Positions 16,240 through 23,986 of a stretch of DNA of 64,000 nt are shown here, piece after piece (position 1 is the first letter of the stretch; every line of letters starts with the position of its first letter). The notes under the pieces are model-generated. The model was given only the letters and a program-made list of their open reading frames with translations, did no database searches and was not told the origin of the DNA. The translations under genes were made by a program, and so were the position numbers. The DNA comes from a virus. The stretch lies in IMG/VR virus record IMGVR_UViG_3300028840_002623, positions 1 through 64,000 of that record; one strand, given 5' to 3'.

Positions 16240-17452
16240 AAAAGCAAAACGCAGAAGGGTGTCCCGTGAGGATGCAAAAAAGAGAATGGCGAGTGGTGGC
16301 AGTGGAGGTGATTGGTTTACACTGCCACAAGGAGTTGAGCGGTGGTTGCCAGATAAAAAAGGAACGTATATGCTTGACATACTTCCTTACGAAGTGTCAA
16401 CGGACAACCACCCGGAAGATGGCATTGAAGCCGGGGTGCTCTGGTTCAGAACCAACTTCAGGGTTCACCACGCAATCGGAGTCAAAGAACAGTCAGTGGT
16501 TTGTCCCCGTTCAATCGGTAAAAAATGCGCCATCTGTGATGAAGTGGACAGGTTGAGGAAAGAAGACAGAGATGCTAATGAGGACTTAATAAACAGTCTC
16601 AAAGGTCAGGTGTTTTCGTTAATGAATATAAAACATCCTGATGATGAAGATGCTGTGGCTGTCTTTGCTCTTTCATACGGGAAGTTTGACCGGGTGCTGA
16701 AAGCGGAATTGCAAGAGGAAGAAAATGAAGAACACCTTGACTTTTATCAGTGTGATGAAGGTGGCAGAACTATTCGGGTGAGATTCAGTGAAGCAACTTT
16801 CGCTGGCAACAAATATCTTCAGGCAACGAAAATGGAATTCAAGGAACGTGATGAGATGGATGAAGATGAGATACTTGAAAAGGTTGTTGACCTTGATACA
16901 GTGCTCAATGTCCTTCCATCGGAGAAAATCAAAGCGATGTTCCTTGAAGGTGAAGAGCCAGAGGATGAAGGGGATGAGGATGAAGAACCCAAACCCAAAC
17001 CCCGGAAGAAAGGTGACAAGAAAAAACCAGCCAAGAAGAAAGCCGCAAAGAAAAAACCCAAAGCCGAACCTGAAGAGGATGAGGATGATTGGGACGATGA
17101 CGATGATGAGGATGAAATCCCGGAAGGAATGTTTGAATGTAAAGCCTGTTCTGGTTCCGGGAAATCTTCAAAAGGAAAGAAGTGTACACCTTGCAAAGGA
17201 ACTGGATACCATCCTGAGCCTGAAGAGGAAGATGACAGCGATGAAGATGAAGATGACTGGTATGAGGATGGTGATGAAGAGGGTGACACTGATGACGATG
17301 ATGACTGGGACGATGACGATGATGATGCAGACGATGCAGACGATGCAGACGATGCAGACGATGCAGAGGAAGAAACAGACGATGCAGACGATGATGATGA
17401 TTGGGACGATGATGACGATGACGATGATGACTGGGACGATGACGATGAATAA
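16229..17452 (+). CDS. ssb: gp32-like single-stranded DNA-binding protein with zinc motifs and acidic tail (407 aa)
   Basis: A basic N-terminal arm (1-20) precedes an OB-like core with an embedded zinc site (C92, C100, C103, and possibly H81), as in T4 gp32. After a Lys/Pro linker comes a DnaJ-type motif CKACSGSGK…CTPCKGTG (about residues 293-317), then a ~85-residue tail of almost only Asp/Glu/Ala/Trp, partly coded by 9-bp tandem repeats. Acidic tails of ssDNA-binding proteins recruit partners. The extra DnaJ-like zinc motif is unusual for this family. An intrinsic terminator follows directly. Confidence 0.8.
   Translation: MARKKAKRRRVSREDAKKRMASGGSGGDWFTLPQGVERWLPDKKGTYMLDILPYEVSTDNHPEDGIEAGVLWFRTNFRVHHAIGVKEQSVVCPRSIGKKCAICDEVDRLRKEDRDANEDLINSLKGQVFSLMNIKHPDDEDAVAVFALSYGKFDRVLKAELQEEENEEHLDFYQCDEGGRTIRVRFSEATFAGNKYLQATKMEFKERDEMDEDEILEKVVDLDTVLNVLPSEKIKAMFLEGEEPEDEGDEDEEPKPKPRKKGDKKKPAKKKAAKKKPKAEPEEDEDDWDDDDDEDEIPEGMFECKACSGSGKSSKGKKCTPCKGTGYHPEPEEEDDSDEDEDDWYEDGDEEGDTDDDDDWDDDDDDADDADDADDADDAEEETDDADDDDDWDDDDDDDDDWDDDDE
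17324..17368 (+). repeat. 9-bp coding tandem repeat (GATGCAGAC x4-5)
   Basis: Four exact GATGCAGAC units and one GATGCAGAG unit encode the DADDADDADDADDA part of the acidic tail. The surrounding 17080-17450 is a looser GATGA/GACGA simple-sequence tract. Slippage could change tail length between isolates. Confidence 0.9.
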
Positions 17453-17462
17453 TTGACCCCAC

Positions 17463-17492
17463 GGGGGTGGGGCAACCCACCCCCATTTTTTT
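17463..17492 (+). terminator. Strong intrinsic terminator after ssb
   Basis: GGGGGTGGG (17463-17471), loop GCAA, perfect complement CCCACCCCC (17476-17484), then seven T (17486-17492). It lies between the ssb stop and the recA/uvsX Shine-Dalgarno. No obvious promoter sits between it and the recombinase start, so it probably reduces rather than abolishes read-through. Confidence 0.9.
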
Positions 17493-17503
17493 AAGGAATC
17501 AAA

Positions 17504-18586
17504 ATGAGCAAGTTGAAAAAAATCGCTGGACAAGTAAAGAAGAAAGCGAACAAAGAGCCGAAAAAGAAAAAGGAAAAAGTCAAAACAGAAAACATACTCT
17601 CATCAGGTTCAACGCTCTTGAATCTGGCGTGTACCAATAACCCATTCGGAGCATTTACAAAAGGGAAGTATTATTATTTGGTTGGGGATTCAGCGAGTGG
17701 CAAAACCTTTCTGTCCATGACCTGCTTTGCTGAAGCCTTGCGCCATCCTGAATTCCGGGATTACAGGCTCATATACGACAACGTGGAAGATGGTATGAAT
17801 ATTGATTTGGAAGGGTTGTTCAATAAGGAAGTTGCCGACAAGGTTGAACTACCGGGAGATGAGCCTTCATTCTCCATTGAGGAATTTTATTACCACTTGG
17901 ACGATGCTGTCAAAAACGGAAAGCCGTTCATATACGTTTTGGACAGTATGGACAGTCTGTCAAGCGTTGCTGAAGTTGAGAAGTTTGAAGAGCATAAAGA
18001 TGCCCACCGCAAAGGAACCAAAGCACCCGGAAGTTATGGTGACGGGAAAGCGAAAAAGAATTCAGAGGGAATCAGAAAGGTTTTGAAGGGGCTGAGGGAC
18101 ACCGGGTCAATCCTCATTATTATTTCCCAAACCAGAGACAACCTTGGTTTCGGGTTTGAAAAGAAATCAAGAGCCGGGGGACACTCACTCCGATTTTACG
18201 CCACCATTGAAATCTGGTCAAGTGTAGCCGGGGGAATCAAAAAGAACATCAAGGGGAAAAAGCGACAGATTGGTATTCACGCCATGCTGAAGGTAAAAAA
18301 GAACCGGACAACCGGAGAATTACATCAAGCCAATATGGACATCTATCCAACCTATGGTATTGATGACATCGGCTCCATTGTTGATTACCTTGTTGATGAA
18401 AAGTATTGGTCAAAAACCGGGCAAAAAATAGATGCCGATGACTTTGAAATTGTATGTACCAGAGACAAACTCATTAAACATATTGAGGAAAAAAGATTGT
18501 ATAAAAAACTTCAGGTCATAGCCGGGAGATGTTGGAAAGAAATCAGACAAGCGTATGACCTTGGACGCAAAGGAAGATACCAATGA
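17504..18586 (+). CDS. uvsX: RecA/UvsX-like recombinase (360 aa)
   Basis: Walker A GDSASGKT (61-68), Walker B FIYVLDSMDSLSS, and IISQTRDN, the glutamine-bearing L2-side switch typical of RecA/UvsX. The N-terminal 30 residues are Lys-rich. SSGSTLLNLACTNNP matches the start of phage RecA cores. It would form filaments on ssDNA with the upstream ssDNA-binding protein and mediator for recombination-dependent replication. Separated from ssb by the terminator at 17463. Confidence 0.87.
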   Translation: MSKLKKIAGQVKKKANKEPKKKKEKVKTENILSSGSTLLNLACTNNPFGAFTKGKYYYLVGDSASGKTFLSMTCFAEALRHPEFRDYRLIYDNVEDGMNIDLEGLFNKEVADKVELPGDEPSFSIEEFYYHLDDAVKNGKPFIYVLDSMDSLSSVAEVEKFEEHKDAHRKGTKAPGSYGDGKAKKNSEGIRKVLKGLRDTGSILIIISQTRDNLGFGFEKKSRAGGHSLRFYATIEIWSSVAGGIKKNIKGKKRQIGIHAMLKVKKNRTTGELHQANMDIYPTYGIDDIGSIVDYLVDEKYWSKTGQKIDADDFEIVCTRDKLIKHIEEKRLYKKLQVIAGRCWKEIRQAYDLGRKGRYQ

Positions 18587-19041
18587 TACATATGGACAAA
18601 TTACCTGTGTCATATGACGGCACTTGTTATGGTTGGACAAGAGTATCATATGAAGATGCAAAACAAATACTTGCTTATTATAAAACGGAAGCAAAAAAAC
18701 AAGGAAAAACAAAAGATGGAAAAATAAGAAAAACCCCCGAATTGTATTCATATAGAAAATGGAAAAAAAGATTGAAGTGGATAAAAGAAAAAGGAATACA
18801 AACATATAACATCCCTCCAAAAATTTATCCAATAAAAACTCTGTGCCATTTTCATAAACCTGACTTTCAACATCCACCTTATTTTATTGACCCAATATTT
18901 TGGGTGAACAAAGGTGGGTCAGGAATTGATTCAAAAATAAGAAATAAAGAATTGCGCAAGGTGGTAAACACTTGCATGTTCTGTATGCACCAATATTTAA
19001 TTTACATTTTGGAACATAAAGAATATAAGGAAAAATTTTAA
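18583..19041 (+). CDS. Hypothetical protein of atypical composition (152 aa)
   Basis: Clear reading frame overlapping recA/uvsX by 4 nt and the next gene by 1 nt. Codon use is markedly AT-rich (AAA, ATA, TAT) and the gene lacks the CCGG motif that peppers its neighbours, which suggests later arrival. Protein is basic and aromatic, with CHFHKPDF and a terminal CMFCMH motif that could bind zinc, loosely like HNH or zinc-ribbon proteins, though no HNH signature is clear. Function unknown. Confidence 0.65.
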   Translation: MIHMDKLPVSYDGTCYGWTRVSYEDAKQILAYYKTEAKKQGKTKDGKIRKTPELYSYRKWKKRLKWIKEKGIQTYNIPPKIYPIKTLCHFHKPDFQHPPYFIDPIFWVNKGGSGIDSKIRNKELRKVVNTCMFCMHQYLIYILEHKEYKEKF

Positions 19042-19931
19042 TGAAATGGGTTTTGATTGACCTCAGTTATTTGGCTCACCGGGCAAGATACGCAATGTCA
19101 GATTTGGAGTATGAAGACATTCCAACCGGAGTTATGTACGGCTTTTTTGAACAACTCCTTGCCACATGTAAGAACCCCCCTGTGTGTAGCAATAAAATCC
19201 TCATCTTCACTGACTCCAAAAAGAGTTACAGACAACGGGCTTTCCCGGATTACAAAAAGAAGCGGAAAGAAAACCGCACCCCGGAAGAACAAGAACAAAT
19301 CAGGATAATGTATCAGCAGGTGAACAAACTCCGTGACAAGATACTTCCCAAGTTGGGCATCCCGGTTTACAAACAAGTTGGTTTGGAATCCGATGACCTG
19401 ATTGCCGATGCTGCAAATATACTTACAGAGAGAAAAGAGGAAGCAGTCATCATTACCGCTGATGGAGATTTGTACCAATGTATCAGCCCCTATGTCAAAT
19501 GGTATGACCCAGGCAGGGAACTGCTAATGGATGAGAATGCCTTTCAAGAGAAATATGGCATTCACCCGGACCAATGGGGGCAGGTAAAATCTCTTGCTGG
19601 TTGTTCCTCTGACGGTGTTCCCGGCTTGCCGGGTATTGGAGAGAAAACCGCACTGAAGTATATCACCGGGGAAACAGTTACACCCAAGAGGAAAGAAACA
19701 ATTGACAACAGTCAAGAGGAAATAAAGAAATGGGAAAAATTAGTCATACTGCCTCACCATAAGACAAAGTCAGTAGAAATAAAAGAACCCGAATACAAGA
19801 GCAAACTGTTCTTCAAATTTGCGGAACACTATAACATCCTTACATATCTGAAGCCAGCCAAACGGGAACAATGGATAAAATTCTTCAGAGGAAATTTCAA
19901 AGGCAAAATCAAATTGAGGAAAAAGAAATGA
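19041..19931 (+). CDS. 5'-3' exonuclease / flap endonuclease (296 aa)
   Basis: PIN/FEN fold as in the Pol I N-terminal domain and T5/T4 exonucleases: LIDLSYLAHRA (first Asp), ESDDLIADAA, ITADGDLYQ (metal-binding Asp/Glu cluster), and a helix-hairpin-helix VPGLPGIGEKTALKYI that grips DNA. It would remove RNA primers and flaps. With the polymerase (12896) and proofreading exonuclease (11715) it completes a Pol I split over three genes. The C-terminal ~80 residues are basic. Confidence 0.92.
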   Translation: MKWVLIDLSYLAHRARYAMSDLEYEDIPTGVMYGFFEQLLATCKNPPVCSNKILIFTDSKKSYRQRAFPDYKKKRKENRTPEEQEQIRIMYQQVNKLRDKILPKLGIPVYKQVGLESDDLIADAANILTERKEEAVIITADGDLYQCISPYVKWYDPGRELLMDENAFQEKYGIHPDQWGQVKSLAGCSSDGVPGLPGIGEKTALKYITGETVTPKRKETIDNSQEEIKKWEKLVILPHHKTKSVEIKEPEYKSKLFFKFAEHYNILTYLKPAKREQWIKFFRGNFKGKIKLRKKK

Positions 19932-20401
19932 TTGTAGCAGGAATAGATGTTGGCTTAAAAGGAGCAGTTGCCTTTGTTAACGGGAAGAAAGCGAAAGTGT
20001 ATCCAATGCCCACTCTCAAACTCACCAAGTCCAAAAAAGGATATGATGACCGGGAAGTTTGCGAACTGTTAAAGAAATGGAAGGTTGGACACGTGTTCAT
20101 TGAGAAGGTATCAGCAATGCCCGGTCAGGGAGTAACAAGCACATTTAATTTCGGAATGGGCTTTGGAATCCTGATTGGGATTTGTTCGGCTCTTGGTTTG
20201 CCTTATACATTGGTCAGACCTCAGACGTGGAAAAAGGTAATGTGTAAGGATATGCCCAAGTCAAAAGAAGCGAGTATTATTGCCGCCAAAAGGATTTGGC
20301 CAAAAATCAATTTACTTCCTACCATTCGGAGCAGGAAGGAATCCGATGGAATGGCTGACGCTCTTTGTATAGCGGAATATGGCAGAAGGGAATTGGGTTG
20401 A
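19928..20401 (+). CDS. RuvC-like Holliday-junction resolvase (157 aa)
   Basis: RNase H-fold: GIDVGLKGAVAF (catalytic Asp7), a second acidic residue in VFIEKV, and the C-terminal ESDGMADALCIAEY with paired Asp. Length matches phage and poxviral RuvC-like resolvases. GPYTLVRPQTWKKVM-like segment (LPYTLVRPQTWKKV) is common in phage members. It would resolve branched DNA before packaging. ATG 19928 overlaps the exonuclease stop (AAATGA). Confidence 0.85.
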   Translation: MIVAGIDVGLKGAVAFVNGKKAKVYPMPTLKLTKSKKGYDDREVCELLKKWKVGHVFIEKVSAMPGQGVTSTFNFGMGFGILIGICSALGLPYTLVRPQTWKKVMCKDMPKSKEASIIAAKRIWPKINLLPTIRSRKESDGMADALCIAEYGRRELG

Positions 20402-21420
20402 TTAAAGAATTGATAATCAAAAACTTTGAAGCCCACGAAAGGTTCAGAACAAAACTTGACAAGCATATCACGACATTTACCGGGGCAACAGACGCAGGAA
20501 AGAGTTCAATCATCCGGGCTATCAAATGGCTGGTGATGAACAGACCTCTGGGTGACTCTTACATTCGGAATCCGGACAAGGTTGCGATGGTAGGAATCAG
20601 AACCGAAAAAGGAACTGTGACCCGGAAAAAAGGAAAGGGAATAAACCAATACAAAATCAACGGGCAGACCTTTGAAGCCTTTGGAACAAACGTGCCAGAG
20701 GAAGTACAACAATTTCTTAATATGCAGGAGTTGAACTTCCAATTTCAGTTTGATGCCCCGTATTGGTTTATGATTTCCCCGGCTGAGGTGAGTAAGCAAT
20801 TGAACCAAGTTGTTGACTTGGAAATAATAGACACCACCCTGTCCCGGCTTTCCGGGAAAGTGCGTAATGGGAAAGCGGAAGTCAAGGTGTCTGAAGAGCG
20901 GTTGGAAGGAATAGAAGCGGAATTGGGTCACCTGTCCTTTGCCAAACCGATGTTCGGTGAATACGATGAAGTTGAAAGGGTTGAATCGGAGTTGATTGAG
21001 GCTCAGGAGTATTACACCGCTCTCAAAGCAGACATATCGGATGTAGAAAGGTATACAGCGAGATATAAAAGCCTGAGAGGGGCTCATTCTGATGGCGAGA
21101 AAGTTGCGGAAATAGCCGATGAATACTTAAAACTGAGCCGTGAGGTGGATACGTTTGTCCGGCTTTTATCTAACCTGGAAAAGAGCACCGCAATAGCCGA
21201 TGCCGAAATGCCCAATTTGGAACCGCTGTTAACACTGAACCGAAAGCGAGATGAGAACCACCGGGAGTGTAACGAATTATTACCAATCATAAAACAATTG
21301 GAGATTGAGAAGGAAGAAAAATGCCCAAGGGAAGAAAAAATCAAAAGCCTAAAAAGAGAATTAAAAAGGCTAATGGGGAAAGCGTGCCCCCTTTGCGGGA
21401 GTGCACTGACAAAGTCATAG
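20398..21420 (+). CDS. sbcC: Rad50/SbcC-like ATPase, N-terminal half with zinc-hook motif (340 aa)
   Basis: Starts IKELIIKNFEAHERF, then Walker A TGATDAGKSS (28-37), as in SbcC/Rad50/gp46. A coiled coil follows (about 155-325) and the protein ends 7 residues after CPLC (330-333), the zinc-hook CXXC. There is no Walker B or signature motif: those are in the gene at 27731. TTG start at 20398 overlaps the resolvase stop (TTGA) and has AAGGGA upstream. The Mre11-like partner overlaps its 3' end by 100 nt. It looks like a Rad50 cut at the apex of its coiled coil. Confidence 0.82.
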   Translation: MIKELIIKNFEAHERFRTKLDKHITTFTGATDAGKSSIIRAIKWLVMNRPLGDSYIRNPDKVAMVGIRTEKGTVTRKKGKGINQYKINGQTFEAFGTNVPEEVQQFLNMQELNFQFQFDAPYWFMISPAEVSKQLNQVVDLEIIDTTLSRLSGKVRNGKAEVKVSEERLEGIEAELGHLSFAKPMFGEYDEVERVESELIEAQEYYTALKADISDVERYTARYKSLRGAHSDGEKVAEIADEYLKLSREVDTFVRLLSNLEKSTAIADAEMPNLEPLLTLNRKRDENHRECNELLPIIKQLEIEKEEKCPREEKIKSLKRELKRLMGKACPLCGSALTKS

Positions 21421-22334
21421 CAATACTTTGCGCAGACATACACCTCAGTCCTCACCCACCCAGAGCAAGAAGGGATGAGGACAAATACAAGGGTTGGTAT
21501 TGGGCTATGAAAAAGCCGTTGAATGATTTAGCCAAGTTGTCTAACCATTATGATGCTCCCATCCTCTGTGCTGGTGATATATTTGACCATTGGAAGGCTG
21601 AGCCTGTGCTGGTTAATTTCGCTCTTCAATACCTCCCGGAAATGTACGCTGTTCCCGGACAACATGATTTGCCGCTACACAATATTGAACTGATTGAGAA
21701 ATCGGCTTTTTGGACGATGTGTCTTGCTGACCGTATTATTCCGGTCATTACGGATGAGCCTGTAATGGTAAAAAACGACATTGTGCTTCACGGCTTTCCG
21801 TGGGGCAAGAAATTAAGCCCGGTTGAAAAACCAATCAAAGGAAAGCATCACGTGGCCATTGTCCACGATTATTTCTGGCGCAAAGGACACACCCATCCCA
21901 AAGCCCCCAAGAGCCACCATATGAATCAATACAAGGAGTTGGCTGAAGGATATCACGCAGTTGTATTTGGGGACAACCACAAGGGCTTTAAAACAAACCT
22001 CAACGGAGTGCCAACGTGGAACTGCGGAACACTGATGAGAAGAAAACAAGATGAGAAAGAGTATATGCCCCGGATTGGTCTGTTGTGCGAATCCGGGCAA
22101 ATCCTAACACACAATGTCAGTACCAAAAACGAAAGGTTCACTTCAACCAACGATGACTTCAACGTTGGCGTGTTGAGAAAGAGTACTGAGGATTTGGCTG
22201 ACCTTATGCACGGCTTAAAAGAAGCGCAAGCCCGTGAATTTGATTACGCTGAAGCCGTTGAATTCTTGATGACCCGGTATTCAGTAAAGAACCCGGTGAG
22301 GAAACATTTAATGGAGGCACTTGACCGTGGCTGA
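21321..22334 (+). CDS. sbcD: Mre11/SbcD-like nuclease (337 aa)
   Basis: Calcineurin-like metallophosphoesterase motifs in order: CADIHLS (D-x-H), AGDIFDHW (GDxxD), VPGQHDLP (GNHD equivalent with Gln), IVHDYF and FGDNHKG (GxxH equivalents). It forms the nuclease of the Mre11-Rad50 complex, which processes DNA ends. The ATG at 21321 has AAGGA upstream and gives a basic 33-residue extension that overlaps the Rad50 half; an in-frame GTG at 21384 is the alternative. It ends next to the small coiled-coil gene. Confidence 0.87.
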   Translation: MPKGRKNQKPKKRIKKANGESVPPLRECTDKVIAILCADIHLSPHPPRARRDEDKYKGWYWAMKKPLNDLAKLSNHYDAPILCAGDIFDHWKAEPVLVNFALQYLPEMYAVPGQHDLPLHNIELIEKSAFWTMCLADRIIPVITDEPVMVKNDIVLHGFPWGKKLSPVEKPIKGKHHVAIVHDYFWRKGHTHPKAPKSHHMNQYKELAEGYHAVVFGDNHKGFKTNLNGVPTWNCGTLMRRKQDEKEYMPRIGLLCESGQILTHNVSTKNERFTSTNDDFNVGVLRKSTEDLADLMHGLKEAQAREFDYAEAVEFLMTRYSVKNPVRKHLMEALDRG

Positions 22335-22572
22335 TTTAAAAACCATTGCTGAATTACAAGAGCAAGTCAAACAATTGGAGATGAAAAAGGAACAAGCCAA
22401 AGGAAGGGTTGCCCAATTGTTAACAACGCTCAAGGAACAATACAGTTGTACCACTCTCAAGCAAGCCAAGAGTGTACTCAAGCGAAAGAAAACTGAATTG
22501 AAAACTCTTGAAAAAGAGTACAGCGAGTTGCTTGAAAACTTCCTTGAAAAATGGGAAGAAAAATTGCTGTAA
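22327..22572 (+). CDS. Small coiled-coil protein (81 aa)
   Basis: GTG 22327 has GGAG 9 nt upstream and lies inside the 3' end of the nuclease gene. It is almost wholly heptad-like (LQEQVKQLEMKKEQAKG…LKTLEKEYSELLENF) with one short break at YSCTTL. Small proteins of this pattern commonly sit next to phage Rad50/Mre11 genes; it may be a detached part of the coiled-coil arm. Terminator at 22576 follows. Confidence 0.65.
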   Translation: MADLKTIAELQEQVKQLEMKKEQAKGRVAQLLTTLKEQYSCTTLKQAKSVLKRKKTELKTLEKEYSELLENFLEKWEEKLL

Positions 22573-22575
22573 TCT

Positions 22576-22598
22576 GTGTGTAAAAAACACACTTTTTT
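22576..22598 (+). terminator. Intrinsic terminator ending the replication operon
   Basis: GTGTGT (22576-22581), loop of A, ACACAC (22587-22592), then six T. It starts 4 nt after the coiled-coil gene stop and opens the only sizeable gap in the left arm. Confidence 0.8.
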
Positions 22599-22789
22599 AG
22601 ACTGCAGGAAAGTTGCAATTCTTTGTTAACTTTTTAAAAATTACATGTCACGATTGCAAAAACTTGCAAAGTTTTTTTGCAATGCGAAAACACAGATTCC
22701 ATATTGATATCAAAACACTCAGGGGGGCATACTTGCATTTACACATGTAAATTTTTTTGCAAGTTTTTGAAATTTTTTTGATTTTGATT
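22599..22789. other. AT-rich intergenic control region with TTGCA repeats and palindromes
   Basis: No gene fits in 22573-22879. It holds six TTGCA motifs in about 150 bp; an inverted repeat TTGCAAAAACTT (22654-22665) / AAGTTTTTTTGCAA (22669-22682) around GCA; a 10-bp palindrome TTGATATCAA (22704-22713); and ATTTAC-ACAT-GTAAAT (22737-22752). Repeats and palindromes next to a promoter suggest an operator array or replication origin. Which of the two cannot be told from sequence. Confidence 0.6.
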
Positions 22790-22817
22790 TTGACTTCTTA
22801 ATTATTGCTGTTATGAT
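22790..22817 (+). promoter_or_regulatory. Sigma-70-like promoter with extended -10
   Basis: TTGACT (22790-22795), 16-bp spacer, TATGAT (22812-22817), preceded by TGT (22809-22811), an extended -10. It lies downstream of the palindromes and about 60 nt before the next start, pointing into the small-gene block 22880-28297. Confidence 0.65.
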
Positions 22818-22879
22818 ACTAATAGTTTATTAAGTTTCTTATTTTCTATTTTCTATTTCCTTTTATGCGGGAGCAAACG

Positions 22880-23158
22880 ATGAATGAATTTGAATTGAAA
22901 GCCGGAATCAAAGTTATGTACACGCCCACTGGCAAGATATTTGAGCTGGCCAAAGTGACTGACAAACGGGTCAGTTGGTATACCGGGAATGTTTCAAAAG
23001 GTGGAAGCGGAAAAAACAATCTCAGAATGACTTGTACCAGCGTCAGAATTTTTAAGCGTGGGATTGAAAATGGAACCTACAAAATTATTTACCATCCGGA
23101 CAGGATGACTGAAACTGAAATCGCTTTTGTTAAAAAATTTATTGTGAAAGGAAATTAA
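22880..23158 (+). CDS. Hypothetical protein (92 aa)
   Basis: ATG 22880 has GGGAG 8 nt upstream; the earlier in-frame ATG at 22865 contains that site. Beta-rich start (KAGIKVMYTPTGKIFELAKVTDKRVSWYTG) looks like a small SH3/KOW-type barrel, and the C-terminus is helical. First gene after the promoter at 22790. Function unknown. Confidence 0.65.
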   Translation: MNEFELKAGIKVMYTPTGKIFELAKVTDKRVSWYTGNVSKGGSGKNNLRMTCTSVRIFKRGIENGTYKIIYHPDRMTETEIAFVKKFIVKGN

Positions 23159-23632
23159 ATGGAACCATGTATGTTGAATTGGGAAGAATATGAACACCTC
23201 AAACCCCGGTTTTTAAAAGATGCAAGTGAGATTGCTCAGATGCGTTGCTGGAATGTAAAGGGTTGTTCCAAGACTGACATGGCCAAGGAACTGAGGGCAC
23301 GGGGCTGGAAGGGAATGCGTGCGCATGAAGTGGCTTCCTTCTTGGAAGATGAAGAAGGCTTTTCAGTCAAACACCACGGGGCAACCGGGGGTGGTTGGTT
23401 TGAGACCATCCACTATGATGGACCGGAGATTGTAGTGGAAGGCTATGAATCTAAAAAGCCGGAAGAAAAACTCAGTATCATCCCCGGACCAGGTCACCCG
23501 GATTATGGCGTCAGGACCAAAGCAAAAATCCCGGCAACCCGGATTGAATGTTCTAATGATTCGGTTATACCAAGACCAAAATTGAAACTTGCCGCAATCT
23601 GTACGAAAAAAGAAAAAAAAGAAAACAAATAA
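23159..23632 (+). CDS. Hypothetical protein (157 aa)
   Basis: ATG immediately follows the previous stop, with AAAGGAAA upstream. The first ~70 residues contain a helix-turn-helix-like stretch (CSKTDMAKELRARGWKGMRAHEVASFL). The remainder is glycine/proline-rich (GATGGGW, PGPGHPDYG) and ends in a run of Lys. Possibly DNA-binding. No family recognised. Confidence 0.6.
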   Translation: MEPCMLNWEEYEHLKPRFLKDASEIAQMRCWNVKGCSKTDMAKELRARGWKGMRAHEVASFLEDEEGFSVKHHGATGGGWFETIHYDGPEIVVEGYESKKPEEKLSIIPGPGHPDYGVRTKAKIPATRIECSNDSVIPRPKLKLAAICTKKEKKENK

Positions 23633-23658
23633 TTCATTTTTAAAAAAAGGAGAATGCA

Positions 23659-23973
23659 ATGAGTGTAGCGAAAGAAATTATTGCCGTGTGTGAAGAGATT
23701 AGACTTGAGAAAAGAAAGACAGCCGCAGAAGTGCTGACCGAAATTGTGAACGCATATCCGGGTTGTTTTTACCGGATTGTGCAAGTGAACAAGAATGGTC
23801 ACTGGAATACTCTTGAAGACAATTTCGGGGGAATCCTTCTTGGCTGGGAAAAAGAATTGGGAAGTATCAACTGTTATGTGGATGGTGACTACCGGGGAAT
23901 CAGTATTGAAGTGCTTGATGCTGAAGGCTTTGTTAAAGCCCGGTGTGCCGATTTTTACCTGAACAAAAATTAA
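23659..23973 (+). CDS. Hypothetical protein (104 aa)
   Basis: Preceded by the block's standard initiation element AAAAAGGAGAATGCAATG. N-terminal helix (AKEIIAVCEEIRLEKRKTAAEVL), then a beta-rich part (HWNTLEDNFGGILLGWEKELG). No recognised domain. Confidence 0.6.
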   Translation: MSVAKEIIAVCEEIRLEKRKTAAEVLTEIVNAYPGCFYRIVQVNKNGHWNTLEDNFGGILLGWEKELGSINCYVDGDYRGISIEVLDAEGFVKARCADFYLNKN

Positions 23974-23986
23974 AGGAGATTTGAAA

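Noticed and set aside
16788-17533. Long alternative reading frames (Met/Thr-rich on +, Ser-rich and His/Arg-rich on -) across the acidic tail
   Set aside because: They are by-products of the GAT/GAC simple-sequence tract; no Shine-Dalgarno and extreme amino-acid bias.
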